This document shows, piece after piece, positions 8,244-18,744 of a DNA stretch of 64,000 nucleotides. The DNA lies in the NCBI RefSeq assembly GCF_016924645.1, contig NZ_JAFFJV010000015.1, positions 124,001-188,000 on the forward strand. The letters are read 5' to 3'. Every line of letters begins with the position of its first letter. Positions within the stretch are counted from its first letter, which is position 1. The translations under genes were made by a program, and so were the position numbers. This DNA is from Rufibacter psychrotolerans (GTDB lineage: Bacteria > Bacteroidota > Bacteroidia > Cytophagales > Hymenobacteraceae). A model generated the notes under the pieces. It was not told the origin of the DNA, searched no databases, and saw only the letters and a list, made by a program, of their open reading frames with translations.

Positions 8244-8630
8244 ATGCCCAAGAAGAGTCTTGAATTTGGTTTATACAACTGGTTTCCAGGGTACGGCTAC
8301 GCCCCCATCCACCCGGCCAACCGCAGGGAGTTTGAATTGCTGGAGCCTCACAACAAAGTGTTTGAGAAAGTGGGCGAGATAAACGGCTGGCTGCTGCTGC
8401 GCTACTCAGACGAGGAGTTTAAGGTAAGGCCAGACCTGTTCACGGCGGTGCAGTGGCTGCCCTTCACCTTTGGCGAATGGGTGCGCCCCGCCGACCAACC
8501 CACCGGCCCCATTGCCGAGATCACCGATATTTACTGGAGCGTGCCCGATGACGCCGCGTTTTTCGCCCTCAAACAAGGGAAAAGAAGGCTGGAGGGTTTG
8601 TTCAGGCAAGAGCAACTGCGCCCGGCGTAA
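8244..8630 (+). CDS. Conserved hypothetical protein downstream of rnd (128 aa)
   Basis: Soluble protein, rich in Trp and Pro, beginning with the pattern GLYNWFPGYGYAPIHPANRREFE, which I associate with a short uncharacterised Bacteroidota family, but I cannot name it with certainty. No signal peptide or membrane helix. It follows rnd by 29 bases on the same strand and ends in a perfect palindromic terminator. Confidence 0.7.
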   Translation: MPKKSLEFGLYNWFPGYGYAPIHPANRREFELLEPHNKVFEKVGEINGWLLLRYSDEEFKVRPDLFTAVQWLPFTFGEWVRPADQPTGPIAEITDIYWSVPDDAAFFALKQGKRRLEGLFRQEQLRPA

Positions 8631-8632
8631 GT

Positions 8633-8676
8633 AAAAACAGCGGCCTTCCTTTACGTAAAGGAAGGCCGCTGTTTTT
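8633..8676 (+). terminator. Perfect 44-bp palindromic terminator
   Basis: Arms 8633-8654 and 8655-8676 are exact inverse complements with A5/T5 ends; serves the rnd operon and the converging catalase gene. Confidence 0.9.
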
Positions 8677-8693
8677 AAGCCCTTTTTCAGGAA

Positions 8694-9569
8694 TTAGAGC
8701 GCATCCTTGATCTTGTTGATGATGCCGCCCTCAGAAGAACCGGTCATCTGCTCTACCTGGGCGTGCGCCTGCGGCAGGGGCGGTCCTAACATGGGCTCAT
8801 CGCCTAGCGGTGCGCCGGGCACCATTTGGAAATGGCTCTTCCCATCCATAGATGGCCCGGAAGACCAGCGCCCGGCGGCCATGTCGTCTTTGTAGATGTT
8901 GGTGGTCACAAAGGCATAGGAGAACTCCTGCACCTCCTGGTCTTGCGGGAAGCTGTTGGGAATTGGGTGCACCCCATTCAGGCCACCCAGCTCTTCCAGC
9001 ACCGCCAGCCACTGGTTCTGGTGCATGGTGTCACGGGCAATCAGGAAGGCCAGCATGTCTTTCATGCCGGGGTCATCGGTAGACTCCCACAGGCGGGTGG
9101 CCAGGGTGCGCCCGGTAGTTTCTGCCACCACGTTGGCGTACATGTCACTGGCCAGGTTATTACTGCTCACTATCCAGGAGCCGTTGAACGGAACGCCGTT
9201 GGCATCGGTGGCCATGGCCCCCAAACCAGCCGACAGGAAGTGCCGCGGGTCCATGCCGCCCATTACCTGCTCCACAATAGGGTTAGCCCCCACTATCTCA
9301 TCTTTCAGCGAAGCAGAGGCCCCTTCCAGGTTTAAGGCTACGGCGGTGGCCAGCATCTCAATATGGCTAATTTCCTCGGTTCCGGTCTCTAACAACATGT
9401 GTTTGTATTTCACAGGCCCGCGGCTGTTCCAGGCCTGGAACAGGTATTGTAAGCACACCCTCATTTCCCCTTCAATCCCGCCAATAGCCTGCTGCAATAA
9501 ACGCGCAAATTGGGGATTGGGCTTGTCAACTCTTACCTTGTACTGAAGTTTACGATCGTGGTAGAACAT
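8694..9569 (-). CDS. Manganese catalase (non-haem, KatN/ferritin-like)
   Basis: Dimanganese catalase that breaks hydrogen peroxide down to water and oxygen. Counting from the ATG at 9569, the metal ligands fall at Glu35 (GIEGEMRV), Glu66 and His69 (EEISHIEM), Glu150 (VAETTG) and His183 (DTMHQNQW), nearly the same positions as in Lactobacillus plantarum catalase (35, 66, 69, 148, 181). This supports the start at 9569 (MFYHDRKLQY) over an ATG eight codons earlier at 9593. Length 291 aa, typical. Cytoplasmic. Monocistronic, with a long A+T-rich upstream region. Confidence 0.93.
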   Translation of the reverse strand: MFYHDRKLQYKVRVDKPNPQFARLLQQAIGGIEGEMRVCLQYLFQAWNSRGPVKYKHMLLETGTEEISHIEMLATAVALNLEGASASLKDEIVGANPIVEQVMGGMDPRHFLSAGLGAMATDANGVPFNGSWIVSSNNLASDMYANVVAETTGRTLATRLWESTDDPGMKDMLAFLIARDTMHQNQWLAVLEELGGLNGVHPIPNSFPQDQEVQEFSYAFVTTNIYKDDMAAGRWSSGPSMDGKSHFQMVPGAPLGDEPMLGPPLPQAHAQVEQMTGSSEGGIINKIKDAL

Positions 9570-9593
9570 TGGCTTTTGGGTTAAATAGAACAT

Positions 9594-10088
9594 TTATTTT
9601 CCCCATTCTTAACGAGCGTATTTTTAGAAAGGATAATTATTTTGAAAATAAAAATCCAATAAATACAATAATATAGCGATATTTAGTTTACGCTATCTTT
9701 CTGAAAAACAGGCTCAAAATCGGCTCGGTCGCTTTGCGTTGCGTATGTTATTGGCATCATTCCCCCCAGAAATCAGGTTAAATGCGGGCTTCCTTAACAG
9801 GCAGGGCAAGAGCAGTTATTAGTCGTTCATTTCTATTGCCTATATCTAAATTTAGGCACCGTATTTCAGGAATTTAAGCGGCAACCTGCAACAGCAACCT
9901 ACCGAAATAAACTTACACTCTTCCAGCTCAATTTCTAAGCAAAAATCAAAATAGTACTACTTAATCACCAAACTTACCGAAGATTCAGCAGAGCCCTCGC
10001 GGAGATTATTTCAGTTGAAAAGTAGAGACGTAGACCAAATAGTAATATCTGCCGTATACTAGGCGTAATGAACCAAACGAACACAACT
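9594..10088. other. A+T-rich 495-bp non-coding region
   Basis: Contains no credible gene. It must carry the promoters of the catalase (minus strand) and of the small lipoprotein (plus strand), but no exact TAnnTTTG element was found for either. Around 9703-9722 a partial arm resembling the 36-bp palindrome family (GAAAAACAGGCTCAAAAT) is visible. Confidence 0.5.
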
Positions 10089-10310
10089 ATGAAAAAAGCA
10101 CCCAAAATTTTGGCTGCCGCCGCTCTGGCAGTAGCCTTCGGATTCTCCTCTTGTGAGTCTAAAACTGCCGAAAACGTTGAAAACGGAGCGGAATCGGCGG
10201 CAAACGAGGTTGAGGCGGAAGCCGATTCTGCCTTCACCAGCACCGACACTGTCTCTGTGCAGGATGAACCGGTACAAGACGGAGTTGCAGACAAGATGGA
10301 GAACCAATAG
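10089..10310 (+). CDS. Small acidic lipoprotein (73 aa)
   Basis: Signal peptide with lipobox (AVAFGFSSC) and mature part of only about 50 residues, very rich in Glu, Asp, Ala and Thr/Ser, with no Trp or Tyr. Start chosen at MKKAPKIL (10089) because it gives a standard lysine-rich signal peptide; an ATG seven codons earlier is also possible. Function unknown; probably an abundant small disordered envelope lipoprotein. Followed by a terminator. Confidence 0.75.
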   Translation: MKKAPKILAAAALAVAFGFSSCESKTAENVENGAESAANEVEAEADSAFTSTDTVSVQDEPVQDGVADKMENQ

Positions 10311-10337
10311 AAATACTTCTATATCTTTTTGTAATAC

Positions 10338-10388
10338 GCCCGCTATTAGGCACTCACGTTGCTGGTAGCGGGCTTTTTATTTGCGGTT
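10338..10388 (+). terminator. Rho-independent terminator
   Basis: GCCCGCTA (10338-10345) pairs with TAGCGGGC (10376-10383), followed by TTTTTAT. Confidence 0.8.
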
Positions 10389-10450
10389 TATACTAAATTG
10401 AATTATTCAATTTTTTTCCACCATAGTAATATAACCTATTATAAACCTCC

Positions 10451-10458
10451 TATATTTG
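10451..10458 (+). promoter_or_regulatory. -7 box (TATATTTG) of the STAS/SEC14 gene
   Basis: Exact TAnnTTTG match, 39 bases before the GTG at 10498, in A+T-rich DNA. Confidence 0.55.
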
Positions 10459-10497
10459 TACCCCCTAATACACCAATAGATCTAAACCCCAGGATTT

Positions 10498-10956
10498 GTG
10501 AAGTTAGCTTGCCAGACCTTGCCCTACATCAACGTTTACCTAGAAACCAACCTGCGTGTAGTTCACGTGGAGTGCCAGGGGTTTGTGCCAAGCAGCATCT
10601 ACAGGCAAACCATTCTGCGGGTGCTGGACGTGATCAAGGCCCACCACCTGGTGGGTTGGGTCTATGACATCCGCAAGCTCAAAAGCCTGCACCCCCATGA
10701 CCAGGATTGGTTCATAGATGACGTGCTGCCCCTGCTTACCCAAACCCTGGTGCGCAAGTTGGCCGTGCTGGAATCTACCAGCGAGCTGGGCCAACTTAAC
10801 CTGAGCCATCTGGTGTATAGTACGCACACACCCTTCTCCTTTGAGCTGCAGTATTTTGCCGACGTGGCCTCTTCCCTGGAGTGGATTGCGCAAACCTCTG
10901 CTACTGATCACAGGAAAGTCCCCGCCTTAGGGCTGCAGGCCATGCCCCTAGCTTAG
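10498..10956 (+). CDS. STAS/SEC14-like (SpoIIAA-like) protein
   Basis: 152-residue soluble protein. The segment IKAHHLVGWVYDIRKLKSLHPHDQDW, followed by a block with LPLLTQTLVRKLAVL, matches the general pattern of small SpoIIAA-like STAS/SEC14 proteins that are numerous in Hymenobacteraceae and are thought to bind lipids or act in regulation; function unproven. GTG start, 39 bases behind a TATATTTG promoter box. Its stop codon overlaps that of the converging gene by 3-4 bases. Confidence 0.6.
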   Translation: MKLACQTLPYINVYLETNLRVVHVECQGFVPSSIYRQTILRVLDVIKAHHLVGWVYDIRKLKSLHPHDQDWFIDDVLPLLTQTLVRKLAVLESTSELGQLNLSHLVYSTHTPFSFELQYFADVASSLEWIAQTSATDHRKVPALGLQAMPLA

Positions 10957-12209
10957 CACAGGTTCTCCAGTTTGTGGTGGTTTGGCTTGTTCTGGGCCGG
11001 AAACGCGTAATCATGCAGGTAGCTGTATTTCTCGCACAGCTGGCCTCCTTTGGCAATGGTGGCGTTTTTGAGCACCCCGTCTTTGTCGCCGTTGAAGAGG
11101 TGGGGCAAGATCTTGTCTATGATCTGGCGGCTAAAATCACGCGAGGCGTTGCGGGGCAACTCGCAGGGCAGGTTGTCCACGGCCATGATGGTGATGTTCT
11201 TCTCTGAGCTGTACGCCTCCTCCAGTTCATCGGTCCAGGGGTTGTAGTCAAAGGCCGGCTCGGCAATGGTGGTTACGCGCTTGGTGCAGGGAATGGAGCC
11301 GTTCACGTCACACGTTATGTCGGCAATGGTGTTGATCCTGAAATCGGGGCGCTGCATGTCTTCGCGGGTGAACAGCACGGGCGCGGCCGGGTTCCAGTAG
11401 GCGCAGGCCATGAGCAGGTCGGTCACGCGCGAGAACTTGTGGAAGGTGGACTGGTACAGGTGCGGGTTCTGGTAGAAATCCTGCGAGTCCCACACCTCCA
11501 CGTCGGGCCGCACGTGGTAGTGCGAGGAGCGCAGCTGCGTGAACACCGGCTCAGAGAACTCCTTGTAGAGGTAATCAAAGGGGGTTACCTCCTTCAGGCC
11601 CATGCGGGTGAGCACCTCCAGGGCACCTTGGGTCACTCTTCCGCCCCCGGTGACGGCAATCTTGATGTTGGGCAGGTTCTTCACCTTGAAAAACTCTTCC
11701 AGCATGTCTTCCATGTCCTGGCACTGGTGGGCGGGCTTCAGGTGAAAGAGGTTCCATTTGCGCCCATACGTGAGCAGGCCGTTGTACGCCCCCACAATGC
11801 CGGCCCATCGGCCGAAGGCCACTTCCCGCTCGCCTTTGGCGTTGGTGATGGTCTCATAGTCAACGAGCGTGATGTTCTTGGCCAGCACCGCCTGCAGCAA
11901 CTTCTGATTATGCGCCTGTTTTTTGATGGTGTGGGAAAAGAAAAAGTACGTCTTGTTGGGGATCAGCTGGTCTACGGGCACTTCCTTCACCCCGAACAGC
12001 ACATCGCAGCCGCTCAGGTCTTCCTTCAGGGGAATGCCCAGGTCGGCGTACTCTTCGTCTGAAAAACAACGGATGGGGCTGGGTTGCACCACCAGTTGCA
12101 CCTGCGGGTAAGTCTGCAACACTTCAAGGCACTTCTTAGGAGTAAGCGGCACCCGTTTGTCTACCGGCACCTTCCCTTCGCGCAGGACCCCAATCTTTAA
12201 CTTTTTCAT
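10953..12209 (-). CDS. Saccharopine dehydrogenase-like / alanine dehydrogenase-fold NAD(P)-dependent oxidoreductase
   Basis: Opens with KIGVLREGKVPVDKRVPLTP, the AlaDH/PNT N-terminal signature (substrate-binding Arg and Lys), and contains a YETITNAKGEREVAFGRWAGIVGAYNGL block and a nucleotide-binding segment (KIAVTGGGRVTQGALEVL), as in the NAD-dependent, lysine-forming saccharopine dehydrogenase (Lys1 type). In fungi this enzyme interconverts saccharopine with lysine and 2-oxoglutarate; in bacteria the same fold can serve lysine breakdown or another imino-acid reaction, so the substrate is not assigned. 418 aa, cytoplasmic. Converges on the STAS gene with overlapping stop codons. Confidence 0.75.
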   Translation of the reverse strand: MKKLKIGVLREGKVPVDKRVPLTPKKCLEVLQTYPQVQLVVQPSPIRCFSDEEYADLGIPLKEDLSGCDVLFGVKEVPVDQLIPNKTYFFFSHTIKKQAHNQKLLQAVLAKNITLVDYETITNAKGEREVAFGRWAGIVGAYNGLLTYGRKWNLFHLKPAHQCQDMEDMLEEFFKVKNLPNIKIAVTGGGRVTQGALEVLTRMGLKEVTPFDYLYKEFSEPVFTQLRSSHYHVRPDVEVWDSQDFYQNPHLYQSTFHKFSRVTDLLMACAYWNPAAPVLFTREDMQRPDFRINTIADITCDVNGSIPCTKRVTTIAEPAFDYNPWTDELEEAYSSEKNITIMAVDNLPCELPRNASRDFSRQIIDKILPHLFNGDKDGVLKNATIAKGGQLCEKYSYLHDYAFPAQNKPNHHKLENLC

Positions 12210-12236
12210 AACAGCTGATCTTAGAGCAACAAGTAC

Positions 12237-12272
12237 GTTTTAAGGTTGTTTTCCCAAAAACACAGCAATAAT
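12237..12272. repeat. Degenerate copy of the 36-bp palindrome
   Basis: Left arm and core (GTTTTAAGGTTGTTTTCCC) fit the family; the right arm has decayed. Between divergent genes at 12209 and 12415. Confidence 0.35.
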
Positions 12273-12338
12273 GCAAACCTCTTCCCAACCTTGCCTGCAA
12301 TTTAAGCGCTCCCCCTGTAATTAGTGAATTATAACCTG

Positions 12339-12346
12339 TACTTTTG
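12339..12346 (+). promoter_or_regulatory. -7 box (TACTTTTG) of gcvP
   Basis: Exact TAnnTTTG match, 68 bases before the ATG at 12415; the predicted leader is about 65 bases. No glycine-riboswitch-like structure is recognisable in that short leader. Confidence 0.6.
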
Positions 12347-12414
12347 TAAAATCATTTGCACCAAACGTTTGTTACAGGACAAAAGAAACTTATCTACCTA
12401 AATTCCAGCGATAA

Positions 12415-15330
<2,916 letters not shown>

Positions 15331-15352
15331 GCTGACCTAACTTATAGCCATA

Positions 15353-15387
15353 AAAAAGTCCTGCGAAGCTACTCCGCAGGACTTTTT
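15353..15387 (+). terminator. gcvP terminator
   Basis: 13-bp stem AAAAAGTCCTGCG / CGCAGGACTTTTT with a 9-base loop, followed by GTTTT. Confidence 0.88.
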
Positions 15388-15423
15388 GTTTTAGGGCCAT
15401 TTTGCCGAAAACACCCCTGAAAC
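15388..15423. repeat. 36-bp intergenic palindrome, copy 4
   Basis: GTTTTAGGGC...CCCTGAAAC; begins at the very end of the gcvP terminator stem. Confidence 0.75.
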
Positions 15424-15585
15424 AGCTGTTCCGCCCTCCTAAATTTAGCCACCGCACATAGACCAATTGGTATAATCTGGGCATAGTTTTTGCGTTATAA
15501 TTGCACGAAAGAGGGACACCCGCCAAGCCGACTGACTTCTTAAATACACCGCTGGCAAGGAATTTAGCCCGGTTTAAGGTTGTTC

Positions 15586-15593
15586 TATCTTTA
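15586..15593 (+). promoter_or_regulatory. Probable -7 box (TATCTTTA)
   Basis: Seven of eight bases match TAnnTTTG; a TTTA (3 of 4 to TTTG) lies 19 bases upstream. The ATG at 15625 is 31 bases downstream. Confidence 0.45.
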
Positions 15594-15624
15594 TACATGC
15601 TTTACTTACAAACTGTACAAAACC

Positions 15625-16248
15625 ATGAAACCATTTAGCAGAATAGCAAAATGGGTGACGGGCGCAATGATGGGACTGCTGGTACTGGGTTTTACCGGTT
15701 GCGCAGCCTCGTACAACGTGGTCACTGACTTTGACCAGTCAACCAATTTCCAGACGTACAAAACCTGGCGATGGTACCAGGACCAACCCGTGGCCAAGGA
15801 TTCTACCAACCGCCGGTACACCACGTTTTTAGACAAACGGGTGAAAAACGCGGTAGAAGCCGAGATGCAGCGCCGGGGCTTCCAGAAGGCAAGCGCCTCT
15901 GAGCAACCAGACATGCTGCTGGCCTATGATTTCACTATCGAGAACCAGCAGCGCATCCGTCCTGACTTTATCAGCATTCCGTCCATTGGGTACGGGTATT
16001 GGTATGGCTACCGCTATGCCTACACCTACAACCGCCTGTACAACACCACCTCCGTGCAGGACTACCAGGAAGGAACCTTGATCCTGGACGTGGTGGATGC
16101 CAAGTCGAACGAGTTGATCTGGCGCGGAACCAGTGCCACCTCTGCCCGGGAAAGATCTTTGACCGATGAGAAGGTGCAGGCCATTGTTTCCAGCATTCTG
16201 GCCAAGTTCCCTCCGCAGGCCCAGGAACGCGCCACGGCCCGCCGGTAG
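15625..16248 (+). CDS. DUF4136 lipoprotein
   Basis: Signal peptide with lipobox (VLGFTGCAAS), so a lipid-anchored envelope protein. The mature part shows the DUF4136 pattern: YNVVTDFDQSTNFQTYKTWRW near the start, FLDKRVKNAVEAEMQRRGF in the middle and LILDVVDAKSNELIWRGTSATS near the end. Function of the family unknown. A longer frame opens at a TTG (15580), but the lipoprotein signal and the promoter at 15586 indicate the ATG at 15625. 207 aa. Monocistronic, closed by a palindromic terminator. Confidence 0.88.
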   Translation: MKPFSRIAKWVTGAMMGLLVLGFTGCAASYNVVTDFDQSTNFQTYKTWRWYQDQPVAKDSTNRRYTTFLDKRVKNAVEAEMQRRGFQKASASEQPDMLLAYDFTIENQQRIRPDFISIPSIGYGYWYGYRYAYTYNRLYNTTSVQDYQEGTLILDVVDAKSNELIWRGTSATSARERSLTDEKVQAIVSSILAKFPPQAQERATARR

Positions 16249-16282
16249 TTTGCAGCCGTTTTCTTGAAAACAGCCCAGAAAC
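16248..16282. repeat. 36-bp intergenic palindrome, copy 5 (35 bp)
   Basis: GTTTGCAGCC...AGCCCAGAAAC; its first base is the last base of the DUF4136 stop codon and its end overlaps the next terminator stem. Confidence 0.65.
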
Positions 16283-16311
16283 CCCTTGCCATGGCAAGGG
16301 GTTTCTTTTTT
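16278..16311 (+). terminator. Terminator of the DUF4136 gene
   Basis: Perfect 28-base palindrome (16278-16305) followed by a run of T. Confidence 0.9.
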
Positions 16312-16371
16312 GTGCAAACTTCATTTACTCTCCCTTTCACATTCGCTCCTGGTTTCCTTGCCTCCTCCCCT

Positions 16372-16520
16372 CTTTGTCGTCCTGAAAGGATTTTGTGGGT
16401 AAGCCAGGCGTGCCCCAACTCAATAGAAAAGCGGCTTTTTTTAGGGCAAGGAAAATCCTCAGTGGCAGAAAACAAGCGCCACTACCGTTCGCCCACAAAA
16501 TCCTTTCAGGATGACAAAAG
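16372..16520. repeat. Inverted-repeat element (type 2), full copy
   Basis: About 28-bp terminal arms (16372-16399 and 16492-16520) with TTTGTCRTCC at the outer ends and CCCAC at the inner ends, one internal mismatch; 149 bp long, with no coding capacity. The right arm continues inward as CGCCACTACCGTTCG, a sequence found again at 30341-30356 and 30546-30556. MITE-like in form, but no target duplication was confirmed. Confidence 0.65.
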
Positions 16521-16616
16521 GAGCTTAGAAGGAAGTTAGAACGCTTAAAAGCATGATTAGGCAAGTCGGAAAGCAGACCGGCTTTGGAGCCAGAAGAGGA
16601 CAAAAGCTGCCAGAGG

Positions 16617-16652
16617 GTTTCTGTGCTCTTTTCTAAAAAACGGGCTGTAAAT
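16617..16652. repeat. Degenerate copy of the 36-bp palindrome
   Basis: GTTTCTGTGC then TTTTCTAAAAAACGGGCTGTAAAT; right arm weaker than in other copies. Confidence 0.35.
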
Positions 16653-16686
16653 GGGTTTAGCTACCCCTTCCGCAAATGCTACCAAA

Positions 16687-16718
16687 CAAAAGAGCCACCT
16701 TTTTTGGTGGCTCTTTTG
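16687..16718 (-). terminator. Terminator of the T9SS cassette
   Basis: 13-bp stem (16687-16699 with 16706-16718) of CAAAAGAGCCACC and its complement with a 6-base loop; lies 28 bases beyond the stop of the PorE-like gene. Confidence 0.85.
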
Positions 16719-16745
16719 GCAACTTCTTACAAGGTTTTCCCGGCC

Positions 16746-18725
16746 TTACTTGATCTTAAATTCAGTCCGTCTGTTCAGTTGGTGTTGGTCTTCGGTACAT
16801 TCTACGCCATCAGCGCAGCCGTTTACCAGCACGGTTTCGCCGTAGCCTTTCCAGGTGAGGCGGTTGCGGGCGATGCCCTGGCTCACCAGGTATTCCACCG
16901 CACTCTGGGCCCGGCGCTCAGACAAGACCTGGTTGTAGCCGTGGCCTTCGCGGCTGTCGGTGTGGGAGCCCAGTTCTATCTTGATGCTGGGGTTGTCTTT
17001 GAGCATGCGCACCAGCTTGTCCAGTTCGCGCGCGGCATCTGGGCGGATGTTCCACTTGTCCAGGTCATAGTAGATGTTCTCCAGGGCAATGCTCTGGTTC
17101 TTCTGACTCTTGTCAAAGATCAGCGTGACCCGGGTGGTGTCGGCGAGTTTCACGGTGTCAATGGCCACCAGCATGGATTGCGTGAGATAGCCAAACTTAT
17201 CGCCCACCAGATCATAGGTGGTACCTTTCATCACCCCAAACTTGTACTCCCCGTTGCGGTCAGAGAAAGCCACGGTAGAGTCTGTGGTGCTTTGCGGCGT
17301 CAGCTTCAGGCGCACATCGGCCAGGGGCTGGGTGATGCTGCGCTTGCCTTTCACGGGCACTCTCTCCAACGTAGTCACAAACAGAACGGCGTTGCTCAAC
17401 AGCTTGAAGGAGTAGATATCATCGGTTCCGTTGGGGCTGTCGCGGTTAGAAGACAGGTAGCCCACCTGGGCATTGCTGGCCCCGCGCATGAACACCATTC
17501 CGAAGTCATCTTTGGGGGAGTTTACCGGTGCCCGCAGGTTTTCTGGTTTAGTCCAGGCAGAGCGGCTGCCTTTGGCCTTGAACACGTCCAGGCCGCCAAA
17601 GCCGGGGTGCATGTCTGAGGAGAAGTAGAGGGTACCCGCCTGGTCAAAAGCCGGGAACATCTCCTTGCCGGCCGTGTTGATGGTGTTACCGGCGTTGACC
17701 GGCTTGCCCCAACTGCCGTCTTCCTGCCGCTCAGCGTAGTAAATGTCCGTTGCACCGTAGCCGCCGGGCATGTCCGAGACAAAGTACAGGGTTTTGCCAT
17801 CGGGCGAGATGGCTGGGTGCCCCACGCTGTACTCCTCCACCTTATTGTGGGTAAATGGCTCTACCTCGGCCCAGGTAGCTCCGTTCCGGCGCGCCGAGTA
17901 AATCTCCAGGCGGTTAATGTAGTCATTGGAGAGCGGCCGCTTCACCCAGCTGGTAGGGTCTACGTTGGGGTTTCTCTGCGCTTTCTCCACCATTTTGGTG
18001 CGGGTAAAGTACAGGGTAGTGCCCGCGGAGTCCAGCACGGCAGGGCCATCATGGTAGGCCGAGTTCAGCGCGGCGCTGGCCGGAGTGGGCATCTGCCAGG
18101 TGCTGTCCTGGTTGCGTTGGGCATACAGCATCTGCAGGTAAGGGCGGCCGGTCCAGCCGTAGGTACCAGTTTCCGCAACTTTCCCGCTGCCGCTGCCCCG
18201 GTCTGAGGTGAACAGGATGCCGCTGTCATACACCGTGGGGCTGAAATCGGCGTTGCCGGAGTTGATGGCGGTTTCATTGACCACAATGGCCGAGGGCGGC
18301 TCTTCCATGAGCTTCAGGGCGGCATCACAGGCCTGGGCCTTGGCGTTGGCCATGGCAGCCTCAGCGGGCACCTTCATGGCGTAGTTCTGGTACTGCGTTT
18401 TGGCCTCAAAGTACTTGCCGTTGCTGCGCAGGGCCTCGGCGTAGTGATACAGGTTGATGGGCTCGGCCTCCGGCATGGCCACTACTTTGGCGTACCATTG
18501 CTCGGCCTCCTGGGTGCGGCCCGTGAGCCGATAGGCCTCGGCCAGCCGCTGAGCTCCCTGCAGGTCAGGGTCTTTTTTCGCGAAGGCCTCCTGGTACTCC
18601 TCAATGGCGAGGGCATAGTCATAGTTCTGGAACAGCCGGTCGGCCTTGCGGGTGGTCTGGCACCCACTCAGCGCCATGCTGCCCGCCAGAAAAGAAAGTA
18701 AAACAGATTTGTATAGCTGATTCAT
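16746..18725 (-). CDS. PorE-like OmpA-family lipoprotein (TPR, PD40 propeller, CRD, OmpA)
   Basis: Lipoprotein signal with lipobox (MALSGCQTT, Cys22). Domain order: TPR repeats (about 28-140), a PD40/WD40-like beta-propeller (about 150-430, with repeats such as PAISPDGKTLYFVSDMPGG), a carboxypeptidase-like regulatory domain (about 450-530) and an OmpA C-terminal domain (about 545-659; TDSREGHGYNQVLSERRAQ binds peptidoglycan). This is the architecture of Porphyromonas PorE (PG1058), which anchors the type IX secretion machine to the cell wall. Last gene of a three-gene unit after PorP/SprF (19-base gap). It may be a paralogue dedicated to this cassette rather than the core PorE. Confidence 0.88.
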   Translation of the reverse strand: MNQLYKSVLLSFLAGSMALSGCQTTRKADRLFQNYDYALAIEEYQEAFAKKDPDLQGAQRLAEAYRLTGRTQEAEQWYAKVVAMPEAEPINLYHYAEALRSNGKYFEAKTQYQNYAMKVPAEAAMANAKAQACDAALKLMEEPPSAIVVNETAINSGNADFSPTVYDSGILFTSDRGSGSGKVAETGTYGWTGRPYLQMLYAQRNQDSTWQMPTPASAALNSAYHDGPAVLDSAGTTLYFTRTKMVEKAQRNPNVDPTSWVKRPLSNDYINRLEIYSARRNGATWAEVEPFTHNKVEEYSVGHPAISPDGKTLYFVSDMPGGYGATDIYYAERQEDGSWGKPVNAGNTINTAGKEMFPAFDQAGTLYFSSDMHPGFGGLDVFKAKGSRSAWTKPENLRAPVNSPKDDFGMVFMRGASNAQVGYLSSNRDSPNGTDDIYSFKLLSNAVLFVTTLERVPVKGKRSITQPLADVRLKLTPQSTTDSTVAFSDRNGEYKFGVMKGTTYDLVGDKFGYLTQSMLVAIDTVKLADTTRVTLIFDKSQKNQSIALENIYYDLDKWNIRPDAARELDKLVRMLKDNPSIKIELGSHTDSREGHGYNQVLSERRAQSAVEYLVSQGIARNRLTWKGYGETVLVNGCADGVECTEDQHQLNRRTEFKIK

Positions 18726-18744
18726 TGTAAGCGTCTGGTTGAGG

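Larger units (their letters stand above)
16319..16745. other. 427-bp gene-free region filled with repeats and a terminator
   Basis: Holds the type 2 inverted-repeat element (16372-16520), a degenerate 36-bp palindrome (16617-16652) and the terminator at 16687-16718. No credible gene. Confidence 0.6.

Noticed and set aside
11439..12062. 207-codon frame opposite the saccharopine-dehydrogenase-like gene
   Set aside because: Composition of a complementary-strand shadow and no start context.
12347..12414. Glycine riboswitch in the gcvP leader
   Set aside because: The predicted leader is only about 65 bases and lacks the paired aptamer elements; nothing recognisable.
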